Origin: Wuchereria bancrofti
Lineage: Eukaryota > Nematoda > Chromadorea > Rhabditida > Onchocercidae
Length of the DNA stretch: 42,052 nt
Direction: 5' to 3'
NCBI GenBank assembly: GCA_005281725.1
Contig: SSBO01000022.1
Span: forward strand, 1 to 42,052
How positions within the stretch are numbered: the first letter of the stretch is position 1; the number at the start of each line of letters is the position of its first letter. The notes beneath the pieces are model-generated. The model was given only the letters and a program-made list of their open reading frames with translations, was not told the origin of the DNA and searched no databases. Below are positions 25,035 to 37,000 of this stretch, piece after piece. Both the position numbers and the translations under genes were made by a program.

Positions 25035-25433
25035 TGTTGAATTTAGAACAAATTTTCAATTTAAACTCATATTTTCATGTATAAAAAAAACCCAAAGCTT
25101 CTCGTAAAGAGATTTAAAGCCTAAGAGAAATATTGGAGATATCTATAAAGAGTGGAAATATTCCTTATTTGAAAAAAAATGTAGATGCTACTTTACAATG
25201 AATTTTATGTTGATTTATTCATTTAAAANNNNNNNNNNNTGTTGAATTTAGAACAAATTTTCAATTTAAACTCATATTTTCATGTATAAAAAAAACCCAA
25301 AGCTTCTCGTAAAGAGATTTAAAGCCTAAGAGAAATATTGGAGATATCTATAAAGAGTGGAAATATTCCTTATTTGAAAAAAAATGTAGATGCTACTTTA
25401 CAATGAATTTTATGTTGATTTATTCATTTAAAA
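25035..25433. repeat. Identical 194-bp duplication flanking an 11-N gap (25229-25239)
   Basis: Positions 25035-25228 reappear at 25240-25433. Copies look identical. Probable unmerged contig-end overlap. Confidence 0.9.
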
Positions 25434-25625
25434 TTTTGACGGTCGACATTGTGAGTCTTTTGCCAGGTAACTTATGTTATTATACTGGATACTTCCCTAA
25501 AGCATTCTTAGATTACGCTTATGTTTTCATTAAATGTTCAATTATTATTTTTCGTTAAATTCAGTCCAGGTTGATTATTAATACATCCTTCATCATGAGC
25601 ATGATATTCGAATGTTGATTAAAGT

Positions 25626-25944
25626 TAACACGTTACTAAATGGAATCATTTTAAAGCATCCTTAATCGTGGAATGACGTGAGAGTTATTGTGCATGAAAG
25701 CCTAAAAAGTTGTCTTTACATTCATAAGAGACAGGATGCCACGTTTTAGGATGCCACTCTTCTATTTCTCTTAATAAAAAAATTNTAACACGTTACTAAA
25801 TGGAATCATTTTAAAGCATCCTTAATCGTGGAATGACGTGAGAGTTATTGTGCATGAAAGCCTAAAAAGTTGTCTTTACATTCATAAGAGACAGGATGCC
25901 ACGTTTTAGGATGCCACTCTTCTATTTCTCTTAATAAAAAAATT
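25626..25944. repeat. Identical 159-bp duplication flanking a single N (25785)
   Basis: Positions 25626-25784 reappear at 25786-25944. Copies look identical. Probable unmerged contig-end overlap. Confidence 0.9.
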
Positions 25945-26495
25945 GCTTTAATAATTTTTCCCGTAACTAAAGCTCGGAATTTATCATTTACTTAACTGAA
26001 GTCATACAATTTGATCATTTATTTTAGTTTTGTGGATTTCCTTCAAGAGACTAAAATTTAGTCGAAATGTATCCAATCACACTGCTAAACAAATGACAGC
26101 GCTTCCGCATAAGTATTACTGTTGGTTTATCATGGTAGCCTATGGATAAGAGATTAGCTGTTTTTCCACACTAGTTTTGATATAGTTGGAGTGATTATAA
26201 GTAGGATAGAGATAATCACGGGAACAATTAGGGTCACTAGAAGAAGAAGAACTTCATCTTTTTCAATTTCATTGTTTTTTCGTGTATCATCTAAACAATA
26301 AACGATTATCCATAAATATGGTCAGAATTGATTTCGTTGTATTATTATCAATTCGAACTAGCATGAAAACAGCATGAGAATTAATCGTAAATGCATAGTT
26401 ATTTTATGACGAGTAATGGAGTAATTTGAAATCTATTCAGGTTTATAATGTTTAGTCGATCAATTATATCTAATTTATTATTTCTGATAGGGCAG

Positions 26496-29098
26496 AGAAA
26501 TGCTCTTACAAGAAAATTGTTCGCACTTACTTTCGGTCCTCATCATCGTGTAACAGCCAAAGGACATCGAGCTAATTCAACGATTGTCCAGGTATATACA
26601 TCAAACTTACGTCCCATTCATCATCCGACCAATGATGTGTAAGTACTTTTGTTTTGTAAGAGGACTTCGGTAAGAATTTTATACAGCTACGTCATTTCAT
26701 AAGTCTGAAATTTAGCAACTACATTTTTCCATCTTTATCAGTTAGCTTGATACATTTATTAGGGGAATACGACTATATGTAAATCCTAAAGAGATTCACG
26801 TTACTAACTTTTAAGATTTTTTCTTTAACATTTCTTCGATTAAAGTACTGATGATTCTTAACAATTTGGCTCTAATGCTTCCGGCTTTACAGATTTACAT
26901 TATTTTGCAGGACGCTGGAGAACAGCTAATCGAAAAGTATTTTGCATCATCGATGTTACACCGACGTTTTATTTTGATTGAACTTTCGCAGAATTTTGGT
27001 GTGCAGTACTTAAACGATCCATTGAACTCTACCATAAAGTTTACAATTCATTTTCATTAATTCAGTTAAGAGAAATCTATGATCAAATGACTGTAAGCTA
27101 AAAGGTAAATGGTATGTATTAGTGGGAAATATTTAATAAAAATTAATATGCTGGTATGTTGCTATAAGAATATACATTTCTGGAATATAAATATTTCTTT
27201 TTTTTCTTTTGAGTAATTATTTTTTTCTTTTAAATGAATCAAGATTCATCTATTTTCAGAATGAACAAGCATTTATGAATGTTGCTTCAGCATTACGTCC
27301 ACATTATTTTCGACTTTTTACAATTTATTGGCAACATAACAGGCAGTGTGGAAAGGATATGTTCGATGCGTGCTGATGCTTTATTGTGTACAATCATTAT
27401 TATTTTTCAATAGAAAAATTTCGTTAAATCTTATTTTTGTGTAAAGGTAGAAATTGGGTCACTAGTAAAGGAAAGTTATCTTTATCAGAATATGATATGA
27501 ATTGGAATTTGGGATATTTATAAACAGTGATTATTTCACTTTTGAATTTCAGAAAATGCTCTGTTCTTCGGATTTGACGCGAACTGATAGTGCAGCGTTA
27601 CGACCGGTCGAAAATTCTTTTCATGAATTATGACGCTTTGTTTTGTCAAAGTAATTTGTGCTTGCAAAAACTGACGATAGAATCAGCGGGTGATATTCTT
27701 GATAAAATTAGTCTAATTACATTTGTAACTTTTTGATTTTCAGGATTTATGAGAAATTTCTGTCATACTGTTATGGAAGAGTGGTTAAAAACTTTTATTC
27801 TCTAAGTAAATTTTGAAATTTAATTTTTTGGTTTTCCAAATGTAACAGCACATGTAGTTTCGTGACATTTTTAGGTGATCCAGAATGAGCGAGCTATACA
27901 ATTATTCATCAGTTTTCTTTCTCTTAGGTTATGAAATATGAAGCTATGCATCCGATAGACGGTTTGATAGATATAAAACGTCGCCTTGGCCCTAACCGAC
28001 GTTGCTTTGTGTTTATGCATGAAGCAATGGCTCGTGAACGCTTGTTGTTGTTTATGCTGCATTTATGAAAAAGATTTCCAAAAACCTTGAAGTTAGTTGG
28101 ATTTTCTGCTAAATTATAGCCTTTAAGTTAAATTTGCTAAATAGAATTGTCACTTTACACATTTTATCGTTTATCAGTTAAGGATCTTCAAGATCAGTGA
28201 TGATGGATATGACCACATTCAGATAACAGTATCTTTCAGAATTCGCATATGAATTTCTTAGTATTTAAATGACAATTTTGGTTTTCTTATATCTTATAGT
28301 TTTCTTATAGTGATAGAAAGTGATAGAAATGATAGTGATAGAAATGGCCACGCAATAAATAACTTATTGAAAGCAAATATATAGTTTACTATAGATCAAT
28401 TTATTCTATAACATTATTCTATAACATTCTATAACAAAATTGTAATTCTGTCAACTTTCAGGATATAATGAATGACGCCGATATACTTGAGGATGAAAAT
28501 GCAGGTGATACAGCGATGTTTTATTCGATATCATCAACACAAGCAAATTTTGCTATCTTCATATCATTTCAGAATGCATTTAATATCAGCTTTCTAATTA
28601 GAATAGTCTTTAACCGCTACTTCTAGCACTCTTTTTAATATCTTTAAAACTGAAAATTACACTTTTGTGGTAAGGTACTGGCAGATGTTTTGTGTGTTTG
28701 GCGATGTTTCAATTCAAGACTACTTATTTAACAGCTGCTGTGCCAACTACTTCATGTCCCATTTCAATGACGTAACATTGACTTTTTCAGAAGAGATGGG
28801 AGTTGTTATTCATCTCAGAAGGATATCTGGAATCTCAAGGCATCATCGAACTTTAATTATAAATAATTGATTATAAATAAATAATAAAATAATTGACAAT
28901 TCATGTTGATTGTTCGCTTTAAATCAGCTATAATAATTATAGGGTTGCGTGGTATCGATTTGGGTAATATGTTGATAAAGCGGGTAATTGCAGAGATTTC
29001 AAACACCAACCCGCACGTACGCGTATTTGCAACTTTATCACCTATGCCTTATTTTTGTAGCTGGCTTTTACGATCCCTTAAATGTGCAACGCCATCTG
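26496..29098 (+). CDS. MLYCD: Malonyl-CoA decarboxylase homologue, several frame breaks
   Basis: MLYCD converts malonyl-CoA to acetyl-CoA and CO2, controlling fatty-acid synthesis and oxidation. Recognisable blocks in order: 26496-26591 and 26911 onward (AGEQLIEKYFASSMLHRRF, ELSQNFGVQ); 27260 onward (ALRPHYFRLF, then GNITGSVERICSMRADALL one frame over); 27553 onward (LRPVEN, then NLCLQKLTIESAGDILDKIS); 27930 onward (KYEAMHPIDGLIDIKRRLGP, NRRCFVFMHEAM, then VYAAFMKKISKNLEV in a shifted frame); 28462 onward (DILEDENAGDTAMFYSISST); 28943-29098 (GLRGIDLGNMLIKRVIAEIS, HVRVFATLSPMPYFCSWLL). Frame changes fall near 27320 (extra A after CTTTTT), 27611 and 28039 (GAACGCTT where GAACCGCTT would read EPLVVV), and the exon ending SISSTQ has no GT donor. 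The C-terminal third is not found, except for a doubtful remnant near 32200-32300. Pseudogene, or gene in poor consensus. Confidence 0.75.
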
Positions 29099-32095
29099 GT
29101 AAAACGTTTCTTTAATGTGAGGTTAAAAGTTTAACATGAGATTGAGAACAAAAGTATTGCGAGAATAATTAATTTCAAATACTTCTTAATATAGCGGGAA
29201 AGTTAAAGTGATAACTTTCTTCTTCATATCAATTAGTTTAGCGATACCTCATGTATTTCTCTGAATGGTCACGAGGTTTTGATGATTTCAAATCATATCG
29301 ATTTGAATTTTTCAGTGAAATCGGATATTACTGTATGTGTTCCACGATAGTAGGTATATGATATCAAATTCACATATTAGACCATAGCGGTCTAATATAT
29401 CGCTGACTTGTGGCGAACATATTTAAAAAAAAAGAAAATGGAATAAAAAAAGTTTTTGAATTTAAAAAAAGCATTGAAAAATATTTAAAAAATTTTTAAG
29501 AGTTAAGAATACGTGAGATTAATTGAATCTGTGGGAATGACACCACTAGTTATTATTTTTCCGTTTATCATCTTCTAAATATTTAGGAAATGAATTGATG
29601 AAAGATTATTGACAATGTGTGAGGAAAATGAATTCTCTGAAAGCGATTAATAGTCGAGCTCGTACGATTTTTATTGGATCATTTGAACAAAATTAGTGTT
29701 AGCAAGTAAGACAACTAAAAAAAAATTTTTGGTGACTTTTCCAATTATTTGGGTTTATGTGACTTGACTGTTGTAATTATAATTTGCTGGTTGATTTGGT
29801 GTGCAACTAGATTTGGTTATATGTGAAATACTAAGTTTCAAATTCATGCCATTTCAGTTTATCAAAAATTCAGTTTAATATATTCAAAAAGGAGAAATTG
29901 CTATTAATTCTAGCGTTATTATAATAGGAGCCAAAGAGAATACCTTTGCATAAGAATGGTAATTAGCTGGTCTCTTTAGACGTGATGTGCTTTTATTTTC
30001 ATGATCTCATGACTTTGCAGAAAAATTTGACTGTACGTAATCTTTGCCTCCCAATATCTTACTTCTTAATTATTCCAATTTTTTGTCTTCTCAGATACTT
30101 CTGAAAAGTAATGGATTCGGAACCATAATTCTTGATTTGATCTCACGCTTCAACTTTTCTTTTTGATGAAATGTGAAAGTGAGTGATGCGGCGGTTCATA
30201 ATTGGAAAACTAAAAGAAATAGAAAATCAAGATTCAAGCTTATGTTTTTATTTAACCTTTGCGAATTTCATATCTAGTTGTCTTCAACATGTCATTCTTT
30301 ACAATAGGAATCTCGTACTTTTTAAAAGTGCAAACAGAATTTGTATGCTTCCAAAATTCTGGACAACTGACATGTCTAACTGTTTCCTTCAGCATGGTCA
30401 TTTCTCACTGTAGGAATCTCTTACTTTATAATTAATGAAGCATTTTATAACATTTATTACAATGTCAGCGTGTTTCATTGTCTTATTTATTGTACAAATT
30501 GTATATTTGGTACAAAGCATCGTCTTCNTGGGTAATATGTTGATAAAGCGGGTAATTGCAGAGATTTCAAACACCAACCCGCACGTACGCGTATTTGCAA
30601 CTTTATCACCTATGCCTTATTTTTGTAGCTGGCTTTTACGATCCCTTAAATGTGCAACGCCATCTGGTAAAACGTTTCTTTAATGTGAGGTTAAAAGTTT
30701 AACATGAGATTGAGAACAAAAGTATTGCGAGAATAATTAATTTCAAATACTTCTTAATATAGCGGGAAAGTTAAAGTGATAACTTTCTTCTTCATATCAA
30801 TTAGTTTAGCGATACCTCATGTATTTCTCTGAATGGTCACGAGGTTTTGATGATTTCAAATCATATCGATTTGAATTTTTCAGTGAAATCGGATATTACT
30901 GTATGTGTTCCACGATAGTAGGTATATGATATCAAATTCACATATTAGACCATAGCGGTCTAATATATCGCTGACTTGTGGCGAACATATTTAAAAAAAA
31001 AGAAAATGGAATAAAAAAAGTTTTTGAATTTAAAAAAAGCATTGAAAAATATTTAAAAAATTTTTAAGAGTTAAGAATACGTGAGATTAATTGAATCTGT
31101 GGGAATGACACCACTAGTTATTATTTTTCCGTTTATCATCTTCTAAATATTTAGGAAATGAATTGATGAAAGATTATTGACAATGTGTGAGGAAAATGAA
31201 TTCTCTGAAAGCGATTAATAGTCGAGCTCGTACGATTTTTATTGGATCATTTGAACAAAATTAGTGTTAGCAAGTAAGACAACTAAAAAAAAATTTTTGG
31301 TGACTTTTCCAATTATTTGGGTTTATGTGACTTGACTGTTGTAATTATAATTTGCTGGTTGATTTGGTGTGCAACTAGATTTGGTTATATGTGAAATACT
31401 AAGTTTCAAATTCATGCCATTTCAGTTTATCAAAAATTCAGTTTAATATATTCAAAAAGGAGAAATTGCTATTAATTCTAGCGTTATTATAATAGGAGCC
31501 AAAGAGAATACCTTTGCATAAGAATGGTAATTAGCTGGTCTCTTTAGACGTGATGTGCTTTTATTTTCATGATCTCATGACTTTGCAGAAAAATTTGACT
31601 GTACGTAATCTTTGCCTCCCAATATCTTACTTCTTAATTATTCCAATTTTTTGTCTTCTCAGATACTTCTGAAAAGTAATGGATTCGGAACCATAATTCT
31701 TGATTTGATCTCACGCTTCAACTTTTCTTTTTGATGAAATGTGAAAGTGAGTGATGCGGCGGTTCATAATTGGAAAACTAAAAGAAATAGAAAATCAAGA
31801 TTCAAGCTTATGTTTTTATTTAACCTTTGCGAATTTCATATCTAGTTGTCTTCAACATGTCATTCTTTACAATAGGAATCTCGTACTTTTTAAAAGTGCA
31901 AACAGAATTTGTATGCTTCCAAAATTCTGGACAACTGACATGTCTAACTGTTTCCTTCAGCATGGTCATTTCTCACTGTAGGAATCTCTTACTTTATAAT
32001 TAATGAAGCATTTTATAACATTTATTACAATGTCAGCGTGTTTCATTGTCTTATTTATTGTACAAATTGTATATTTGGTACAAAGCATCGTCTTC
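28961..32095. repeat. 1567-bp duplication flanking a single N (30528)
   Basis: Positions 28961-30527 reappear at 30529-32095. Every segment I compared is identical, including the MLYCD exon at 28943-29098 and its downstream intron. The second copy starts inside that exon (GGTAATATGTTG) without its acceptor. This is best read as an unmerged assembly overlap, so the second MLYCD exon should not be counted. Confidence 0.9.
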
Positions 32096-32151
32096 CGCGT
32101 TAATGAATTAAATGCCGAAAGAAGAAAATAGAATTTTTCGTCTCCTTCGAT

Positions 32152-32394
32152 TTGTTATTTAATTATCAATCTATTCAAGGAATGAATTCAGTAATTCGGA
32201 AGGGAAAGAATTTATGTAAATGTCATTTGGAGAACGAAGTGTTCAGGATTCATACATCCATCAAATACATACTGAGAAGGATGGTGTCATTTCTTTTTTT
32301 TGGGGGGGAGGGGAGAGATTTGAGAACTCAAATGGAAATGCCAGTCATTAAAGCGATCCTGACTTCCGGGATCGATTCTTATCCTTTCTTTTGA
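32152..32394 (+). CDS. Doubtful C-terminal remnant of MLYCD
   Basis: A short open frame contains KCHLENEVFRIHTSI, faintly like the NFHLxNGA...RIN region near the C-terminus of malonyl-CoA decarboxylase. It lies at the expected position downstream of the MLYCD exons once the duplicated 1567 bp is discounted. Surrounding residues do not align well and I see no clean splice sites. Confidence 0.18.
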   Translation: MLFNYQSIQGMNSVIRKGKNLCKCHLENEVFRIHTSIKYILRRMVSFLFFGGEGRDLRTQMEMPVIKAILTSGIDSYPFF

Positions 32395-32789
32395 TAATCG
32401 AAAATTTTTATCGTTTTATGTCTGCTAAGTCGATAATTTTCATTGCCAAAATCAAAATCTCCTTTGGGATTTTTTGACTACATAATGCATAATACTATTG
32501 AAAAGTTAAGCTCCGATTTCATTTTAACCTACATTTCGTCGACACAATTTTTACAATACAGTTAGCATTCCAGCATACTCTTGCATCCATCGCGACGTGC
32601 TTATATCTTTTTCTAGGAGGTTGCTGTCGCCTCTCATATCACTGCATATCGCTGTAACTATTTTTTTTTGATTGAATTTCTAGGAGGAATTCGGTAAAAT
32701 TAACTGAACGGGACATTGAAAAAAATCATTGCAAATTTAATTCAGAACGTGAATTTATGCATTAGTCAGACCTACCGCAATGCATCTGC

Positions 32790-33230
32790 CAAATTCACCC
32801 TCCACACCCAACTCTCGGCTATGACACGACCCAGATGCGCAGCGCCATCCGCAACGCAACACGTCGCGTGGCTTCGCATACGCGCTAGGAGGAGCTACTG
32901 TTGCAGCGTTATAGCGCGTGTAGATAACGTTAATTTCGGGATTACATTACACAGAACAGGTACGAGGGAGTGAGATTAGCTGATTAGCAGCTCCATTTAG
33001 CATTGGAATCAACATGAACATTGTGCTTAACTAGCAATCACTATCAGGGTGGGAAAGGTTTTGAAGCGAAAACATTTGATGACCCTTTTATTTGGGCGGT
33101 TAACGACAGGAATTCGGACGAGTGTGGGCGTGTACTTGTCTTTTTGCTCGGCATGCGTTGCACAGCCTTTTGTTTCTGTTGAGCGTGTACGTGTATTGCT
33201 AACTGCAAGAGCAACATGAAGCCCTGGAAG
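32790..33230. promoter_or_regulatory. CpG-richer, higher-GC segment upstream of the USP gene
   Basis: Unlike its surroundings, this stretch is rich in CG steps (for example ACGTCGCGTGG, ATAGCGCGTG, TTGGGCGG, GTGTACGTGT). It lies between the MLYCD remnant and the USP gene, where a promoter for plus-strand genes would be expected. A frame through it (32716-32973) is open, but its Arg/Ala/Ser composition reflects base content. Regulatory role is inference. Confidence 0.25.
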
Positions 33231-33299
33231 AGATGTAGGCTAATTAATACTTTTAGCTTTGCTGCATAATATGTAAATTTTTGTTCCTAAGTTATTTGC

Positions 33300-33632
33300 T
33301 TGTGTATGTGCAAGAAGAGTGACACCTACATCACGTAGTCATTTCATTTTCGTCACGTCGTTCATATACATCTCATTACTGATACATGCTAGGTTGATAA
33401 TTTCACAGATTTCTTTACTTGCTTAGTTAATAGTTTTGTCTCTTAAACATTTTATCATAAAAAATNTTGTGTATGTGCAAGAAGAGTGACACCTACATCA
33501 CGTAGTCATTTCATTTTCGTCACGTCGTTCATATACATCTCATTACTGATACATGCTAGGTTGATAATTTCACAGATTTCTTTACTTGCTTAGTTAATAG
33601 TTTTGTCTCTTAAACATTTTATCATAAAAAAT
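33300..33632. repeat. Identical 166-bp duplication flanking a single N (33466)
   Basis: Positions 33300-33465 reappear at 33467-33632. Copies look identical. Probable unmerged contig-end overlap. Confidence 0.9.
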
Positions 33633-33635
33633 AAT

Positions 33636-33791
33636 ATGCCAGTTGAACTTGGAATAAAGTGTTTGGATCCTTTGACTAGCTTAATTAAACGACTTCCAGA
33701 AGTTTGGAAATTAGCATACTTGATGCTAACGGAAATACCGAGGAATCCCGATCCATTGATAGCCGTAGGCAGCGGTAAAATCAAGGAATAA
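33636..33791 (+). CDS. Candidate 51-residue protein, unrecognised
   Basis: ATG at 33636, stop TAA at 33789-33791. The product starts MPVELGIKCLDPLTSLIK and ends IAVGSGKIKE. It has one modestly hydrophobic segment (VWKLAYLMLTEI) and an ordinary, non-AT-biased amino-acid mix, which is uncommon among random frames in this window. It ends 228 bp before the start codon of the USP gene on the same strand, a spacing compatible with a nematode operon. No family is recognised. It could also be a chance frame; the minus strand is open over the same bases. Confidence 0.35.
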   Translation: MPVELGIKCLDPLTSLIKRLPEVWKLAYLMLTEIPRNPDPLIAVGSGKIKE

Positions 33792-34018
33792 ATGGAAAAA
33801 TGACACTGCAAACAAATTTTCAAGGAACTTCTGTTTAAGACATTGTAATTATACCTTATTGTGCGAGGATTCTATTTTTCTTTAGCAACCTAATCAGTAA
33901 TGCAGGTATTATGACAAAAGCAAGCGACAGCAATTGTTTATGCAGTAGTGTTGTAGTGGGTGCTTAAAGTAACAGATTTCTGTATGGCATCAATCGTTGT
34001 TGGCTTTTCTATCGTTTC

Positions 34019-37000
34019 ATGGCGCAAATTGATCCCACTGCATTGATTCAAGCATATATTCCATTTGCTAAATCGAGGTATTATTCTACTTTTTAACATA
34101 TTCCATATAGGATAATTTCGATGGCAGGTCGTGACTTAAGAAATCTAATACAAAACATATGGCGCTTCACACAATGTTCATTTACTGAAAAGATGAAAAT
34201 ATAAAATAAGATGGGGCCTTGAATGATATCCTTATATTTTAATAAAACGATATTTAATAAAACAAACTGTTTAACTTGCATACAGCGAAGAAGAGAGAGA
34301 CAATATGTTCCAAAAGAAATAGACAGTCACTGTTTTTATTCTTCAAAATGCGCTTTCATTTTCAAGATGTTCATCTCAATGGAGATGAGTGAAGTTTGGA
34401 TGAAGTTACATGAGAGCCTCTCCTGAAACTAGCATTGATTGTAGTTGTCCAATAGATGAGTTGATGATACGAAGCAATGTTGAGCTAGAAAGGGACCGAC
34501 AAATAAATCAAAAAAGGGAACCGAAAGGAATGATAGCCATCATTGGGTGATAGCCACCATATAGATTTATTAACTAATTTACAATTTTTTCTTTATTTTT
34601 AGAGGTATATTTCATCTAACTCTTTTATATTGGCACTCTTTTTCTCGCTTTTTTTCATTTTATCGGTTGTTCTATCGGTTTTACTCTCTTTACATATAAG
34701 GTCAGATCATTATGTGTTAATATGCACATAAGTTGTTGTCGTAATGTTTTTTTCTTCTCTCTCTTGGTTTCCTCCAAATGAAGTTTGCTAAATGAAATTT
34801 ATTACAGTCAGAGTCTTAATTTTGAAAAACAATCAATGATGCGATCTGCTGCAAAGAATTGCACTGTGTTAAATTCGTCGGCATCTAATTCAGGACAAAG
34901 CACGTCAAGAACATGCGAAATAGAACGTGAATGTGAATACGAAATGGTTTCCAATACTAATTCTGGTCTGTTTTGAATTTCCTAATAGAAAATCACATTT
35001 ACTATACCCTTTCATTTGAAAATTAGTTCACCACAGGAAGACTAATGAATTTATTGCGCTATAACTTTTAATTTTATCTTAAAATCTGTAGACGGAATGC
35101 GAATTTATGATATGTTATACAAACTGAAAAGAAAGAAGTCAAATTTATTCAGTTAGATTCTCGATGTTATGTGCTGTGGAATTAGTTTCAGATCAGTGTA
35201 AATAAAGTTAATGACACTAAAAATTTTAAAATTAATTGCCGAGACACTGTGTTTAGGGTCAACCTCAAATCATGCACCATCGTCATTTGACTCTACAGGA
35301 CTACGTATGATTCAAACGAATTATCGAGATAGTTCGTCATCACCACGTTCACCTCCAGCTCGATGGTTTATTCTTCGTCATTTCTTTTGCATACATTTAT
35401 AACATGTCATGAACTTTTTGTCGTGGAAAAGGGTGTTACGCGGAAGAAAGGAAAAGGTGAAAAAGTACCGCTGATTTGATATTGATGAGTCAGAGCAGTT
35501 TGACGTTGGATTATGCATTAGAAGCTTCCAACTCATTGTCTGGGAAATAAACAGAGCTAACATTCCGGTATGACGAGTAGTATTATAATATAATTTTTAT
35601 AATCGGATTAATTTATCGGTTTTTCTTTGATCCGTTTTATTATTCATCACCGTAGCAAGTCTCTTCTGATTAGTTGAGCATCATAGTAATGCAATTTTTT
35701 AGAGCATCTGAAAATCTAATTTTCGTAAGCATGTCAATAACGTTTTACCTGACGTGATTTGATGTTTGAAATCATTTTAAACACACAGTGGGAATATGTT
35801 TTTGAAACATCATGAACTTATCTGTTTTACTACTAAAAAAGTAGGGAATATTTTGTTATAATACTATTGGATAAAAAAGACATGCAGCTTATGTAGCAAA
35901 CAAGATCTATTTTAGCGCCAAACGGTTAAAAATTATTTCGTCCACATCGTCAGCGCGTAGCTCAAGTGTGAGCAGTATTGTAAGTACATTATCAGCAGCT
36001 GTTAATCCCAGCAACCAATCGCCAAAAAGTCATGTTGTCTCGAATACTCCACATAAAGGTGCTGGAAAACATCTGAACAATGCAAATTCTATCCAAACGA
36101 ATGATGGATCGACAAAACTCACGAAGTATTTTGCTCGGGACGTGCTTCATGGCACAAATAATGTTAGACGACTTAAGTAAGATTTTCGAAATTTTAAAAA
36201 ATGAACTTTGTCATGTATGCTAATTTTAATTTCATTGTAATAATTGGAATTTCTTGGTTATGGTCGTTTATTCTTTCTCTGAAATACAGAACTTATAAAA
36301 ATCTTTATACATTTTCAGAACAAAAATGAATTTGTTCTGTTTATTTCAGCTCTCCCCCAGTTCCCATTAACTCTCACCTGGATTCTGCAAATCATAATGG
36401 CTATGATGATAACAGGCCATCAACATCTAAATGTTTTACATCGGGATCGAAGATCTCACTAAATGGTGTAGTAAAACGACGTATAGACATAAATACTAGT
36501 CACACTTCCACCAGAAAAATGGAATCTCAGGTTGACTTTGACTATAATAATTTTTAGACGTTATTTCAGTTTTGCTTCATACTTCTTTTTCGGTTGCTAT
36601 GTTTTTTAGCTTACCTCACTTTTCTCTTATCCTGTATTGCATTTGAAAAAGTAGAATATAAGGGAATAACTTTTGGAAGTATTTTCATTAGGAAAAGGAG
36701 TTTATTATTATCTCGAAGTCCATTTCCTTTTGCAGAACTTGAGTTTTGGTTCAGGAAAATCCAAGGCTTTAGGGAAAAACATCAGGAGTAAAGAAGTAGT
36801 GTGGTGATATGGTTAGCTGGATTGGATAGCACTCCATTATGATCGAAAAGTCTGTTTCTGATTCTTCAGCAGTTGCTACATTCTTATACTCTTTCATTTA
36901 GGGTAATAGAACTCTGAACGGTAAAGCTGAAGGGAAACGATTGATATCAGAAAGCAGCGAACTGGAAACCAGATTCCCTGTAAATAGTCGTATGGTATTT

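Noticed and set aside
27744..27806. Exon reading MRNFCHTVMEEWLKTFIL as part of MLYCD
   Set aside because: It resembles a segment that exon 27553 onward already covers, is out of order for the family, and ends at a stop with no usable phase.
30529..32095. A second MLYCD exon as evidence of tandem gene duplication
   Set aside because: The copy appears identical over 1567 bp, starts inside an exon without its acceptor, and abuts an N, so an assembly overlap is far simpler.
32716..32973. 85-codon Arg/Ala/Ser frame as a gene
   Set aside because: The composition follows from the local CpG-rich bases and there is no motif or splice support.
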